Positions 17,274-27,339 are shown, counted from the first letter of the stretch. The stretch: DNA of 64,000 nt from Planctomycetales bacterium (GCA_030612725.1 JAUWNJ010000002.1:128542-192541); one strand, 5' to 3'. Notes: generated by a model from the letters alone, not told the origin. Made by a program: numbers and translations.

Positions 17274-18077
17274 TCAGGTGCGGGACTTTCGGGAACCCAT
17301 CCTCAAATAGACGCTCAATATGTAAAACATCATCACTATGGCGAAGCAGTATTCCTTGAACTCGCCGGAGCCTTGAAAGAAGGCCATATCCGCGTAACTC
17401 GCGTTCGGCGGCGCTCCGAGCACGTCTTCCAGACGTTTGGGCAATCTGAGAAAGATCACCATCAGCGAGATAAGCGTCAGGCGATAATTAGGCGCAAGCC
17501 AATACCATGCGCTTTGAGGCGAGCGGAGTTTGTCGATTGCCCGTTGCAATGTCGGCCTGAGCCGTGGAAAACGTTTATTAAGCCACTCGAAATGCGTACC
17601 AAGCCAAGGCCAGGACGCCAGCCAGAGCGGAATGACGACACAACAGATCGTGCCGGCGAACATCAACTGCCTTGGGATGTTATTGAAGATGTTGTTTATG
17701 TTATGGACGTTGAACTCGTCTTGACTGTTGATTTCCTTGAGGGCATCGGGCGTGCCGTATCCAAGCCAGTGCTGACCCCAACTGGCTTCTTCCCCGGCGA
17801 AGTACAAGGCTGCAAGTCCGCCCAGCAGCATTATCCATCCGATGCCTCGCGGCAGTTCGCGTCGGCGAAGAAAAATCAATACGCCCGTGACAATCGCCGG
17901 AAGGAGGAAAATGACCGTCAGATTCTGGATAAGCCCGAACTCTTCGGTCATCTGCCGCTGCCAGTCCGGTTCGCTCAGCACGGCTGGGGCGGCGAATCTA
18001 AACGCCATCGACGCCAGAGGCAATCCCACCCAAAACCAGAGAGGCAAATCATGCTTTTTATCAATAGTGTTCGCCAC
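17274..18077 (-). CDS. Multi-pass membrane protein of unknown function
   Basis: The product is about 267 residues, from GTG 18077 (TTG 18080 also possible), with six or so hydrophobic segments. A cytoplasmic or periplasmic loop has the conserved-looking stretch YFAGEEASWGQHWLGYGTP, with Glu-Glu and His between membrane helices 2 and 3. I do not recognise the family. It converges with the GT39 gene across a 25-bp gap and lies downstream of the MNT/HEPN pair. Confidence 0.6.
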   Translation of the reverse strand: MANTIDKKHDLPLWFWVGLPLASMAFRFAAPAVLSEPDWQRQMTEEFGLIQNLTVIFLLPAIVTGVLIFLRRRELPRGIGWIMLLGGLAALYFAGEEASWGQHWLGYGTPDALKEINSQDEFNVHNINNIFNNIPRQLMFAGTICCVVIPLWLASWPWLGTHFEWLNKRFPRLRPTLQRAIDKLRSPQSAWYWLAPNYRLTLISLMVIFLRLPKRLEDVLGAPPNASYADMAFFQGSGEFKEYCFAIVMMFYILSVYLRMGSRKSRT

Positions 18078-18096
18078 CAATCAACCGTTCCTCGAT

Positions 18097-18498
18097 TTAC
18101 CCGCCAATAGCAGACACAGCCCATTCCAGTGTCCGCTTTACACAAGTCTCCAACCATGGGCGATCCAATTCAGACTCCTGTTCATCTGCATCCGAGGCTC
18201 CGTCATACCGAAGCGGAGCACCAAAAGGTGTCAGAACGGGCAATTGCTCGGCGTCCGGCGGAACTTGAATTTTGTTTTCTCGCAGTATCTTCAGAAGCAC
18301 CAGGAGATCATGTGTATATGGATACTCAACCGAATGGTTTGCCAAGACGGCCTTGATTGCCTTTTCCACTGCTTGCTGGGCGTGAAATCCCATACCCCAG
18401 TCCGGCATTTCGGGATCGGCGTTCAGGCGATAAAGCATCTTCGCGTCGCCATGCGCCTTTTGCAACAAAACTTCGGAATGCTCATGCGACCTGTTCAT
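18097..18498 (-). CDS. HEPN-domain protein of an MNT/HEPN pair
   Basis: This 133-residue protein is helical. The stretch HAQQAVEKAIKAVLANH followed by YPYTHDLLVLLK is the standard HEPN core, in which two four-helix bundles dimerise. The RX4-6H nuclease motif of active HEPN ribonucleases is not present at the usual place, so it may belong to the non-nucleolytic HI0074-like branch that partners small nucleotidyltransferases. Its start overlaps the end of the nucleotidyltransferase ORF by 17 bp, so the two are co-translated. MNT/HEPN pairs are widespread toxin-antitoxin-like modules; which member is toxic here cannot be read from sequence. Confidence 0.8.
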   Translation of the reverse strand: MNRSHEHSEVLLQKAHGDAKMLYRLNADPEMPDWGMGFHAQQAVEKAIKAVLANHSVEYPYTHDLLVLLKILRENKIQVPPDAEQLPVLTPFGAPLRYDGASDADEQESELDRPWLETCVKRTLEWAVSAIGG

Positions 18499-18814
18499 AG
18501 ACTCTGCCTTCTTTCAGTGCGCTGTAATAGACGGTGTTGGGCGTGTCCCGCCAATAGTCGAATTTCTCTTTGCTAACCACCAGCACATCAACTGGAATTA
18601 GAAATTGCCCAAGCAACGGCTGTAACGCCTGCCGCAGACGGACCATTTCCGCGAGGCGGTTTTTCACCTCCGGTTCGATGATCAGGAAGTCCAGGTCGCT
18701 GCGCGCATCGGCCTGGCCACGAGCGTACGATCCGAACAGGATCACCTTCGACCCCGGAGGAACGGCATCAAGCAGTAGATTCACCGCCTTCGTAATGGTT
18801 TGTTCATTTATCAC
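18482..18814 (-). CDS. Minimal nucleotidyltransferase (MNT) of the MNT/HEPN pair
   Basis: From GTG 18814 the protein is 110 residues; the open frame extends to 18907 but the extra residues show no family similarity. The polymerase-beta-type signature GSYARGQADARSDLD is present (GS-x10-DxD), giving both metal-binding Asp residues. Such proteins transfer nucleotides, in known cases AMP onto a HEPN partner. The coupled HEPN gene follows with a 17-bp overlap. It is divergent from gyrA, with about 200 bp between the starts. Confidence 0.8.
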   Translation of the reverse strand: MINEQTITKAVNLLLDAVPPGSKVILFGSYARGQADARSDLDFLIIEPEVKNRLAEMVRLRQALQPLLGQFLIPVDVLVVSKEKFDYWRDTPNTVYYSALKEGRVYEQVA

Positions 18815-18901
18815 AATTCGTATTTTTCGATTTTCACCGGCGAAATAATATACTCTGTTTTTACAACACTCACCAGTCGCAAAAACGCGAAAGACTGCTG
18901 A

Positions 18902-18930
18902 TTGCAATTCGTTGGTTTTGATGCGATAAT
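18902..18930 (+). promoter_or_regulatory. Predicted sigma-70-type promoter of gyrA
   Basis: TTGCAA at 18902-18907 and GATAAT at 18925-18930 are separated by 17 bp. The predicted start lies near 18937, giving a leader of about 75 nt before the gyrA GTG. Sequence match only. Confidence 0.5.
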
Positions 18931-19011
18931 ACCCCCTTGGGAACCTAAAGGCAAGGTGATGGAATACCTTGCAAATCCCCGATTTTATTGATTCTTACCA
19001 GGAGTAGATTT

Positions 19012-21642
19012 GTGGCAGAACGTGAAGTGAAAGATACATCGGACAATACGGATAATAATTCGGCAGGGGCGGTTGCCGAAATGCCGGCGGAACTGATATT
19101 TGAAAACGAGCAGATCGAAGACCTGCTCATCGAGGAGGAGATGCGAGATTCGTATCTGACCTACGCGATGAGCACGATAATGGACCGCGCGTTGCCTGAC
19201 GTCCGCGACGGCCTGAAGCCTTCGCAGCGCCGCGTCCTTATGGCAATGCACGACCTGCACCTCGGCCCGCGAACCAAACACCGAAAGTGCGCGAAGATCG
19301 CCGGCGATACATCCGGTAACTACCATCCGCACGGTGAAGGCGTGGTCTATCCGACGCTCGTTCGCCTTGGGCAAAACTGGAACATGCGGGTTCCGCTGGT
19401 TGATCCGCAGGGCAACTTCGGCTCGATAGACGGCGACCCGCCGGCGGCTATGAGGTACACAGAAGCCAGAATGACCGCGCCGGCTACCGAGATGCTCGAA
19501 GACATCCAGTACGACACCGTCGATATGCAGGCAAATTACGACGATACCCGCACCGAACCGACCGTCCTTCCGGCGAAATTCCCAAATCTCCTGGTCAACG
19601 GTTCGCAGGGTATCGCCGTGGGGATGGCTACGTCCATCCCGCCGCACAACCTCGGTGAAATTTGCGATGCGCTGGTGCACCTTATCGACAATCCCGAAGC
19701 CGACATTATCGACCTGATGAAAATCGTTCCGGGTCCTGATTTTCCCACCGGCGGGATAATCTGCGGACGCAGCGGTATTCACAAAGGCTACACCACCGGC
19801 AGGGGGCACATCGCTCTTCGCGCACGGATGCACACCGAAGAGCAGACCCGAGGCTCGAAGACGCTGATCGTCATCACCGAAATTCCATACCAGGTTCTCA
19901 AGACCACTATCATCGAGCGGATTGCCGACAACGTCAAAAACGGGCGAATTCCCGACATCGCCGACCTGAACGACCACTCCGACAGGGACGGTATGCGGAT
20001 CGTGGTCGAACTGAAAAAAGACGCGGAACCGGAGTTGGTGATAAATCAACTTTATAAGTACACGCCGCTCCAGAACACCTTCAGTATAATCAACATAGCC
20101 CTGATCAACCGCGCACCTCGTACGCTTGACCTCAGGCAGTTCATGGTGGCGTTCCTTGACCATCGCAAGGAGGTTATCCGCCGACGGACGACTTTCCTGC
20201 TCAGACGGGCGAGACAGCGGGCACACCTGCTGGAAGGTTTGATCCTGGCCGTCGCCGACATCGACGAAATTATCGCCATTATCAAGAAAAGCCCCGACGT
20301 CCCGACCGCCAAAGAACGCCTGATGAGAAAAAAACTCCGCCTGATAGAAAAGGCGACCGTTCGCAAACTCCTGCCCAAGGAGTTCGTCAAACAGGCGTCG
20401 CAATCCGACGGAATGAACCTCACTGCCGTTCAGACCGACGCTATCCTGGCGATGCAACTCCAGCGGTTGACAGGTCTGGAAATCCAGAAACTCGCGCGGG
20501 ATTATTCCGCCCTGGTCGAGGAGATTACCGGACATGAAGCCATCCTTGCCGACGAACGTCTGCTGCTGGACGTTATCCGTGAGGATATTTACGAGATAAA
20601 GAGCAAGTACGCCACCCCGCGTCGAACCGAGATTATGGGCGACGTCGGCGACTTCAACTACGAAGACCTCATCGCCGAGGAGGATGTCGTCGTAACAATC
20701 AGTCACGCCGGTTACATCAAACGCATGCCGCTGACGACGTATCGCCTCCAGGGCAGGGGCGGGCGAGGCGTTATCGGCTCCGATAAGAAGGAAGGCGACT
20801 TCATCGAGCAACTCTTCATCGCCTCCACGCACGATTACATGTTGTTCTTTACAAGCACCGGAAGGATGTACTGGCTAAAGGTCTATGACGTACCGTCGAT
20901 GAGCCGTCAATCCAAAGGCCGGGCCATTATCAACCTCCTCCAGATGCAGAAGGACGAGCGTATCTGCGCCGTTATATCCGTACGCGAATTCGACGAGAGA
21001 TACCTGGTTACCGCCACGATGAAGGGGCAGATTAAGAAGACCATACTGTCTGCCTATGGAAACCCGCGAAAGGGCGGCATCCAGGCGACGGGCCTGGGCG
21101 CTGGCGACACTGTTCTCGGAGCGGCGGTTACACGCGGAGACGACCAGATCGTCCTGTGTACGCGCGACGGAAAGGCCATTCGATTCAAAGAAACAAATGT
21201 CAGATCGATGGGACGAACCGCCGGCGGCGTCAGAGGGATTAATCTGCGAAAAGGCGATGAAGTGGTCGGTATGTCCGTGATCGATCCGACCGCTACGCTC
21301 CTGACCGTCTGCGAGCACGGGTACGGAAAGCGTACGAAATTTGAAGAATATCGCGTCCAGTCACGCGGCGGGATGGGAATTATCAATATCAGGACCAGCG
21401 GACGAAACGGAAAAGTCGTAGCCATTAAGAGCGTCCTCGACAACGACGAACTGGTTCTGATTACCGAAGGCGGAATGGTCGTTCGAATCGGCGTGTCCGA
21501 CCTGCGGAGCATCGGGCGGGCGACACAGGGCGTTCGGGTGATAAACCTCAAACCCAAAGACAGGGTCGTAGCCCTGGCGAAGGTTGTAACCGACGGTGCG
21601 AATTCGGACGAAGACGACTCAGATCAAACCGGGAATACATAG
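19012..21642 (+). CDS. gyrA: DNA gyrase subunit A
   Basis: I chose GTG 19012, 7 nt after AGGAG at 19000-19004, giving 876 residues. The breakage-reunion domain contains [10 protein letters not shown] with catalytic Tyr near 149, and the C-terminal beta-pinwheel has the GyrA-box variant QGRGGRG, which distinguishes gyrase from topoisomerase IV. The tail is acidic. GyrA with GyrB introduces negative supercoils using ATP. The quinolone-resistance region reads [10 protein letters not shown], where E. coli has HPHGDSAVYD: Ser83 is replaced by Gly, Asp87 by Pro and Asp82 by Glu. gyrB is not in this window. Confidence 0.96.
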   Translation: MAEREVKDTSDNTDNNSAGAVAEMPAELIFENEQIEDLLIEEEMRDSYLTYAMSTIMDRALPDVRDGLKPSQRRVLMAMHDLHLGPRTKHRKCAKIAGDTSGNYHPHGEGVVYPTLVRLGQNWNMRVPLVDPQGNFGSIDGDPPAAMRYTEARMTAPATEMLEDIQYDTVDMQANYDDTRTEPTVLPAKFPNLLVNGSQGIAVGMATSIPPHNLGEICDALVHLIDNPEADIIDLMKIVPGPDFPTGGIICGRSGIHKGYTTGRGHIALRARMHTEEQTRGSKTLIVITEIPYQVLKTTIIERIADNVKNGRIPDIADLNDHSDRDGMRIVVELKKDAEPELVINQLYKYTPLQNTFSIINIALINRAPRTLDLRQFMVAFLDHRKEVIRRRTTFLLRRARQRAHLLEGLILAVADIDEIIAIIKKSPDVPTAKERLMRKKLRLIEKATVRKLLPKEFVKQASQSDGMNLTAVQTDAILAMQLQRLTGLEIQKLARDYSALVEEITGHEAILADERLLLDVIREDIYEIKSKYATPRRTEIMGDVGDFNYEDLIAEEDVVVTISHAGYIKRMPLTTYRLQGRGGRGVIGSDKKEGDFIEQLFIASTHDYMLFFTSTGRMYWLKVYDVPSMSRQSKGRAIINLLQMQKDERICAVISVREFDERYLVTATMKGQIKKTILSAYGNPRKGGIQATGLGAGDTVLGAAVTRGDDQIVLCTRDGKAIRFKETNVRSMGRTAGGVRGINLRKGDEVVGMSVIDPTATLLTVCEHGYGKRTKFEEYRVQSRGGMGIINIRTSGRNGKVVAIKSVLDNDELVLITEGGMVVRIGVSDLRSIGRATQGVRVINLKPKDRVVALAKVVTDGANSDEDDSDQTGNT

Positions 21643-21714
21643 AATCGCACAACGATACAATGTATCACCCATATGATACGATGGGATAACCAACACTAAC
21701 AGAGGGCCTATAGC

Positions 21715-23979
21715 ATGTTCAGGATTGGTTGCGTAATTGTTATCGTAACGGTGTTTCTGACAATGGCCGGACCTGTCCGTGCGCAAAGTACACAACAGTG
21801 GGACGCCCAGGCTGTTGAAAAATCCATCGAAAAGGCCAAGGCGTATATCTGGTCTGAATGGTCCGAAGGACACTGGCCGGAACTCGGTAAGCCTGGCCAA
21901 CGAGACGGGGGCCCTCAGCAGCGTAATTACGGGGGAGTAACGGCGTCATGTGCGTACGCCCTCCTGGCCGCTGGCGAAAGCCCGCAGACTCCCCGTATGA
22001 AAAAGACCCTCGAATGGCTTGCTGAAGTCGAGATGCTCGGTACCTATGCACGTGCGCTGCGAGCCAATGTCTGGGGTATGCTGGGAAGAGACAGCAAGTA
22101 TCGCCGGTTCCTGAAAAAAGACGTGGACTGGCTTGTCGAGGCCGCTGGCTCACACGGAGCCTACAGTTACACATATGCCAGGGGCGACCACAAGGGCGCA
22201 AACCCGGAGGCATCGAAGCGTTTGTACGATAACTCCAACAGCCAATTTGCCGTCATGAGCGTTTGGGCAGGTTCACGCAATGGTGTCGAGGTGCCTCGGG
22301 AATACTGGAAACGGGTAGAGAAGCACTGGCTGACAGAGCAGAATTCCGGTGACGGAGGATGGGCGTACCGTAAGGGCCACAAGTCCCATGTCGCCAGTTA
22401 TGGTTCGATGACGGCTGCTGGTCTGGCGACGATGTTCATCTGCTTTGACGAACTCTATCGAGAAGAGTTCATCAGGTGCAGTGCAGAGACCGACTATGCC
22501 CCAATTGTCCGCGGGCTGGACTGGATGGATAAAAACTTCATCGCCTTTCGCAATCCCGGAAAGGGCGGATCGTATTACTACTATTACCTCTACGGCGTCG
22601 AGCGGGTCGGACTGGCCAGCGGGTACAAGTATTTCGGGAAGAAGGACTGGTATAAATTATGCGCCTCGAATCTGATTAAGCGCCAGGCTTCCAACGGCTC
22701 GTGGGGCGGGAGGCTTTGCGAGACTTCTTTCGCCCTTCTTTTCCTCGCTCGCGGGCAGCATCCGGTGCTGTTCAATAAACTCCAGTACCCAGGCTCGTGG
22801 AACTGCCGACCCAGAGATTTGGCGAACTTAACGCGACGGATTGTTCAAACCTTTGAAAAAGAAGTCAACTGGCAGATTATTCCCCTCAGCGTACCGGTTG
22901 AAGAATGGCACGACGCGCCGATACTCTACATCTCCGGCGCAAAGGCTCCGAAATTCACCGATAAGGACATCGAATCGCTACGCAAATTCGTCCACCAGGG
23001 CGGAGTGATTTTCTCCGAAGCCGCGTGCAGCAAGGGCGCGTTCAACTCGGCTATGCAGAAATACTACGCCAAAATATTCCCGAATTACGAACTAACCCGC
23101 CTTCCGATGGAACATCCGATATATTCCATCCACTACAAGGTCAGAAAGCGCAGGCTGATGGGTATTTCCAACGGCGTTCGCCTTCTGGCGATCCACTCAC
23201 CGGTGGAGGTCTCGCTCGCCTGGCAGATGAACGCTACCGACAGGTCCGGGGTCGACGTTTTTAACCTGGGCGCCAATATCTATTTTTACGTTACAGACAA
23301 GGGTTCGCTCCGCAATCGCGGCGTCAGTCCATGGCCGATAGCCCAAAAATTCACTCCCACAGAGACATTGAAGGTCGCGCTGATCAAGCATACCGGTAAT
23401 TGCAATCCCGAGCCGATGGCGTGGGAGCGATTCTCGATTCTGATGGGCAACAGGCATAAAATTGCGGTAAAGGTTACAGGCCCGACGGCGATAGCGGAAC
23501 TTGACGCTGCGAATCAACCAGCCGCTGCGATGACGGGAACCGCCGCGTTTTCGTTTGATGCTGAAGATTGCCGGGCATTGCGTAAATACATCGATGCCGG
23601 TGGGACGTTGATAATCGACGCTGCCGGCGGGAGCAATGCGTTTTCAGCATCAGTCGAGAAGGTCATCGCCAAAATCCTTCCCGAAGGACGGTACGGACCG
23701 ATTGTTCCTGGTCATTCTCTCTACACCAGGGACGGATTTGTCATCAAGAAGATTTCGTATCGCAAGGCCTTCAGCGGTTCGGTAGCATCTTCTCGTAAGC
23801 CGCGTTTGCGTGGTGTCTTGTATAAGGGTCGCCTGGCGATAATCTTCAGCCGGGACGATTTGACTGCCGGTTTGCTGGGTTATCCCTGCTGGGGTCTGCG
23901 TGGCTACGAGCCTGAAAGTGCGTTTGCATTGATGCGTAACATCCTCCTGTACGCCTCCGGCAAGACGCTCAAGGAGTAA
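21715..23979 (+). CDS. Secreted DUF4159 protein with N-terminal terpenoid-cyclase-like repeats
   Basis: This 754-residue protein has a signal peptide (residues 1-23, ending VRAQS). Residues about 35-370 contain repeated helical motifs with conserved Trp and Gly (GDGGWAYR, NGSWGGRLCETSFALLFLARG), like the alpha/alpha toroid of squalene-hopene cyclase and prenyltransferase families but without the catalytic DxDD motif. Two DUF4159-like blocks follow: WHDAPILYISGAKAPKF with GGVIFSEAACS, and a second one with DCRALRKYIDAGGTLIID. DUF4159 resembles a glutamine-amidotransferase-like fold without a catalytic Cys. This architecture is common in Planctomycetota; its function is unknown. Confidence 0.78.
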   Translation: MFRIGCVIVIVTVFLTMAGPVRAQSTQQWDAQAVEKSIEKAKAYIWSEWSEGHWPELGKPGQRDGGPQQRNYGGVTASCAYALLAAGESPQTPRMKKTLEWLAEVEMLGTYARALRANVWGMLGRDSKYRRFLKKDVDWLVEAAGSHGAYSYTYARGDHKGANPEASKRLYDNSNSQFAVMSVWAGSRNGVEVPREYWKRVEKHWLTEQNSGDGGWAYRKGHKSHVASYGSMTAAGLATMFICFDELYREEFIRCSAETDYAPIVRGLDWMDKNFIAFRNPGKGGSYYYYYLYGVERVGLASGYKYFGKKDWYKLCASNLIKRQASNGSWGGRLCETSFALLFLARGQHPVLFNKLQYPGSWNCRPRDLANLTRRIVQTFEKEVNWQIIPLSVPVEEWHDAPILYISGAKAPKFTDKDIESLRKFVHQGGVIFSEAACSKGAFNSAMQKYYAKIFPNYELTRLPMEHPIYSIHYKVRKRRLMGISNGVRLLAIHSPVEVSLAWQMNATDRSGVDVFNLGANIYFYVTDKGSLRNRGVSPWPIAQKFTPTETLKVALIKHTGNCNPEPMAWERFSILMGNRHKIAVKVTGPTAIAELDAANQPAAAMTGTAAFSFDAEDCRALRKYIDAGGTLIIDAAGGSNAFSASVEKVIAKILPEGRYGPIVPGHSLYTRDGFVIKKISYRKAFSGSVASSRKPRLRGVLYKGRLAIIFSRDDLTAGLLGYPCWGLRGYEPESAFALMRNILLYASGKTLKE

Positions 23980-23987
23980 CGCGGTAA

Positions 23988-24605
23988 ATGAACGCAACAT
24001 CGAAGAGAATAGGCAGAGAACTCAAATCTCACGCGCCGTTCACAACGTTCGGAGCCTTGACGGGAATCGCTATCATGGCGGTGTTTTTTTATGTCGATAT
24101 CGATCGTTCTGCCTCCAGGACGCTGTTTTGGGTGTTTCATCCGTTTCACGTTTTTCTGAGCGCGTTGGCAACGGCTGGGATGTACAGGCTCAACAGCAAG
24201 GGAAGGCTTTTACCGACGATCCTGATCGGATACTTCGGGGCGATCGGCATAGCCACTTTGAGCGATTGCATTATTCCGTATCTTGCCGAGTCGCTTCTGA
24301 ACTGGCCTGAAAGGGACATTCACCTCGGTTTCATAGAGAAGTGGTGGTTGGTGAATCCGCTGGCGTTCGCGGGTATTGCGGTGGCGTATTTTTTGCCCCG
24401 GACGAAGTTTCCTCACGCCGGTCACGTGCTTTTGAGCACGTGGGCGTCCCTGTTCCATATGACTATGACCATGGGAACGATTGATGTGTATATAATCCCT
24501 CTCGTGGGAGTCTTCCTTTTCCTGGCGGTCTGGATTCCATGTTGCATGAGTGATATCGTATTCCCATTGCTGTTTGCAAAAAAATCGGGTAGTGAAGAGA
24601 CCTGA
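23988..24605 (+). CDS. Conserved-looking polytopic membrane protein, unknown function
   Basis: This 205-residue protein has about six hydrophobic helices. Several His residues sit within or near membrane segments (FHPFHVFLSALATAG, HAGHVLLSTWASLFHMTM), which could bind metal or haem, but I recognise no family. ATG 23988 is 8 bp after the preceding stop, and its own TGA overlaps the nadE ATG (TGATG), so it is probably co-translated with nadE. Confidence 0.65.
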   Translation: MNATSKRIGRELKSHAPFTTFGALTGIAIMAVFFYVDIDRSASRTLFWVFHPFHVFLSALATAGMYRLNSKGRLLPTILIGYFGAIGIATLSDCIIPYLAESLLNWPERDIHLGFIEKWWLVNPLAFAGIAVAYFLPRTKFPHAGHVLLSTWASLFHMTMTMGTIDVYIIPLVGVFLFLAVWIPCCMSDIVFPLLFAKKSGSEET

Positions 24606-26242
24606 TGAAGATTGCTCTTGCACAAATTAATCCGACAGTAGGCGACATCGCCGGCAACAGCCGGAAGATTTCCGAGAGCATCGCCAGCACCGAGCAGGCG
24701 GGGGCCGAACTGGTCGTCTTCAGCGAATTGTCGCTTCTGGGCTATCCGCCGCGCGACCTTCTCAGCCGGGCCGGTTTTATCTCGGCGGGAGTCGATGCCG
24801 TCGAAACACTGGCGAAACAATGCCGGGGTATCGCAGCCTTGGTTGGTTTTGCCCGTCCGGCGGACGACTCACCGGGCAGGCCCCTGGAGAACGCCGCTGC
24901 CCTGCTGGCTGACGGTAAAATCACCGGCGTTCACGTCAAGACGCTCCTTCCAACTTACGATGTTTTTGACGAGACCCGCTACTTCAGGCCCGGTCCGCCG
25001 CCGAAGCCGCTGACGCTCAACGGCCGACGCATCGGAGTGAGCATCTGCGAGGACCTCTGGGACCGACCGGCACTCGGCGCTGCGTTGTATCAGATGGACC
25101 CCGTCGCACATCTCCGCGACGCCGGGGCGGAAATCATTATCAACATGTCCGCCAGCCCGTTTCAGTTAGGCAAGACCGAAATCCGCGAAAACCTTATCCG
25201 ACGACAGGCCCAACGAACGAAAACGCCGATTGTCTATGTCAACCAGGTCGGTGGAAACGACGAACTTATCTTCGACGGCGCGAGCCTGGTCGTCGGAGCC
25301 GACGGTGAAATCCTCGCGCGATGTAAAAGTTTCGCCGAAGACCTGTTGGTAATCGACACTGACGCCGGCGCGGGGCGATGCGAACCGAACGGCTCCGATA
25401 TGGAACAATTGGCTGCGGCATTGAAACTTGGTCTGCGGGATTATGTTCGCAAGTGCGGCTTCAAGTCCGTCGTATTCGGACTGTCGGGCGGGATAGATTC
25501 CGCCGTCGTAGCCGCCATCGCCGCCGATGCACTCGGCGCTGAAAACGTCCTTGCCCTGGCTATGCCGTCGCGCCACAGCAGCGACCACAGCCTCGCCGAT
25601 GCGCGCCAATTAGCCCGGAACACAGGCATCAGGGTGCTCGAATTACCGATTGACCCGATTCATACCGCTTACGAGCAGGCATTGGCGGGGCACCTGCCGA
25701 AGGACCGCCCCGACACGACCGACCAGAATATCCAGGCCCGTATCCGCGGCAACCTCGTCATGGCATTTTCCAACGCCTGCGGGCATCTGCCTCTGGCGAC
25801 CGGAAACAAGAGCGAACTGGCGACCGGATACTGCACGCTCTACGGCGATATGACCGGTGGACTGGCCGTTATAGGCGACGTGCCCAAGACGATGGTCTAT
25901 GACCTGGCCCGGCACCTGAACGAAACGACAGACCAGCGAATTCCCGAAAACACCATCACCAAGCCGCCCAGCGCCGAACTGAAACCCGACCAGACAGACC
26001 AGGACAAACTCCCGCCCTACGATATTCTCGATGCGATCCTGTCGCGTTATATCGAGCGTGAGGAAAACATCGGTGAGATTATCGCCGCAGGCCTTGATGC
26101 CGACGTGGTTCGTCGCGTCGCGTCAATGGTGTCGGCTTCGGAATACAAACGTCGCCAGGCCGCTCCGGTGTTGAAGGTAACAGCGAGGGCGTTCGGGACA
26201 GGCCGGCGAATGCCAATTGCCTGCCGACGAGATTTCGATTGA
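24605..26242 (+). CDS. nadE: Glutamine-dependent NAD+ synthetase
   Basis: This 545-residue enzyme makes NAD+ from deamido-NAD+, ATP and glutamine. The N-terminal carbon-nitrogen hydrolase (glutaminase) domain shows its full triad: Glu41 in FSELSLLGYPPR, Lys112 in VKTLLPTYDVF and Cys148 in VSICEDLWD. The C-terminal synthetase domain has the PP-loop SGGIDS at 294-299 and later KPPSAELKPDQTDQD. Length and domain order match bacterial two-domain NadE. The start overlaps the upstream stop. Confidence 0.96.
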   Translation: MKIALAQINPTVGDIAGNSRKISESIASTEQAGAELVVFSELSLLGYPPRDLLSRAGFISAGVDAVETLAKQCRGIAALVGFARPADDSPGRPLENAAALLADGKITGVHVKTLLPTYDVFDETRYFRPGPPPKPLTLNGRRIGVSICEDLWDRPALGAALYQMDPVAHLRDAGAEIIINMSASPFQLGKTEIRENLIRRQAQRTKTPIVYVNQVGGNDELIFDGASLVVGADGEILARCKSFAEDLLVIDTDAGAGRCEPNGSDMEQLAAALKLGLRDYVRKCGFKSVVFGLSGGIDSAVVAAIAADALGAENVLALAMPSRHSSDHSLADARQLARNTGIRVLELPIDPIHTAYEQALAGHLPKDRPDTTDQNIQARIRGNLVMAFSNACGHLPLATGNKSELATGYCTLYGDMTGGLAVIGDVPKTMVYDLARHLNETTDQRIPENTITKPPSAELKPDQTDQDKLPPYDILDAILSRYIEREENIGEIIAAGLDADVVRRVASMVSASEYKRRQAAPVLKVTARAFGTGRRMPIACRRDFD

Positions 26243-26249
26243 GTAAAAC

Positions 26250-26720
26250 ATGCAGCACAAGAAATTTGAGCATTTGATGCGTTCTGCCATTGAGCAGGCC
26301 CGCATAGCCGAAGGGCTTGGCGACGTGCCCATAGGGGCGGTGGTTGCGCGTAACGGTGAGATAATAGCATCCGCTTACAACCGCCGCATTATCGACGCCG
26401 ACCCGACCGCCCACGCAGAAATGCTCGCCATTCGCGCCGCTGCAGATGCCATTGGCGACTGGCGACTCACCGGCTGTACGTTGGCCGTAACGCTGGAACC
26501 GTGCCCGATGTGCGCCGGGGCGATTGTCCTGGCCAGAATCGACCGGCTGGTCTATGGCGCCGCCGACCCCAAAGCCGGCGCTGTCAAAACGCTTTATCAA
26601 ATCTGCTCCGACACCCGCCTCAATCATCAGGTCGAAGTTGTCCCCGGCATCCTGGCTGACGAGTGCAGCCGATTGCTGACCGACTTTTTCCAGCGACAAC
26701 GGGCGATGGGGAAGAAATAG
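26250..26720 (+). CDS. tadA: tRNA-specific adenosine deaminase (A34 to inosine)
   Basis: This 156-residue zinc deaminase converts A34 to inosine in the tRNA anticodon wobble position. Zinc and catalytic motifs are clear: HAEMLAIR (His ligand plus proton-shuttling Glu) and PCPMCAGAI (two Cys ligands), followed by RLVYGAADPKAGAV. The length is typical. It follows nadE by 7 bp in the same direction. This gene is unrelated to the pilus ATPase that shares the TadA name. Its TAG stop lies within the inverted repeat at 26718-26793. Confidence 0.93.
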   Translation: MQHKKFEHLMRSAIEQARIAEGLGDVPIGAVVARNGEIIASAYNRRIIDADPTAHAEMLAIRAAADAIGDWRLTGCTLAVTLEPCPMCAGAIVLARIDRLVYGAADPKAGAVKTLYQICSDTRLNHQVEVVPGILADECSRLLTDFFQRQRAMGKK

Positions 26721-26793
26721 GCTGGGACGAAGCGAAGCGGAGTCCCACCTTTACTCATCCAAAGCCCAAAAGGCGGGACTTCGTCCCAGCCTA
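26718..26793. terminator. Bidirectional hairpin between convergent genes
   Basis: Perfect 15-bp arms TAGGCTGGGACGAAG (26718-26732) and CTTCGTCCCAGCCTA (26779-26793) enclose a second near-perfect pair, AGTCCCACCTT and AAGGCGGGACT. The first arm contains the TAG of tadA and the second the TAG of amrA, which is transcribed from the other side. The long hairpin without a strong U-tract suggests a shared terminator or a dispersed palindrome fixed between convergent genes. Confidence 0.75.
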
Positions 26794-27339
26794 CTCTGAG
26801 AACTTTTCGCTGGTGAAGGTATAGACCGTAGCCCGCTCGTCCCGCCAGGCGTCGGGCGCCATGCCGGCCTTTCCGGAGCAACATTGCGAAAGGAATTGTT
26901 CTTTGGACCATCCGGTTTCCGTTGCGACCTCCGGCAGGAAGCATCCGCTCGCCGCACCGCGAACAATGTAAATACCGTGGACGCCCAACTCGATGTCGAG
27001 CGGGTTTGCAATGGGCGTCAGTTCGCTCAATACGGAGACCTGGACGGTAAGGCCGGCGACCTCGCCCGGCGTGATTGGATCGGAGGTGAATCTCGGATCG
27101 CGTGCGGCAGCGGCAGCCATTTCGACAATCTGCTCTGCAAGCGGTTTGCTCGGATGGAACGTGCCGATGCACCCGCGAAGCCGACCTTGATTGGTAAGCG
27201 TTACAAAACATCCGCGACGCTCGGAAAGCACACCCTCTACCTCCGGCAGGGCGGGGCGGGGCGAACCCGAAACCTTCGCCTCAACAGCCCGCCTCGCCAA
27301 TAACAATAACGCCTTACGCTCTTCGTCAGATATAGCCAT
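26791..27339 (-). CDS. amrA: AMMECR1-family protein (AmmeMemoRadiSam system protein A)
   Basis: This 182-residue protein has the AMMECR1 signature LRGCIGTF, followed by PLAEQIVEMAAAAARDPRF and VSVLSELTPI, and a C-terminal WRDERATVYTFTSEKF. The family is found in bacteria, archaea and eukaryotes, often next to a Memo protein and a radical SAM enzyme. Neither partner is in this window, so the gene stands alone. The biochemical role is not established. It converges with the tRNA deaminase gene. Confidence 0.85.
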   Translation of the reverse strand: MAISDEERKALLLLARRAVEAKVSGSPRPALPEVEGVLSERRGCFVTLTNQGRLRGCIGTFHPSKPLAEQIVEMAAAAARDPRFTSDPITPGEVAGLTVQVSVLSELTPIANPLDIELGVHGIYIVRGAASGCFLPEVATETGWSKEQFLSQCCSGKAGMAPDAWRDERATVYTFTSEKFSE

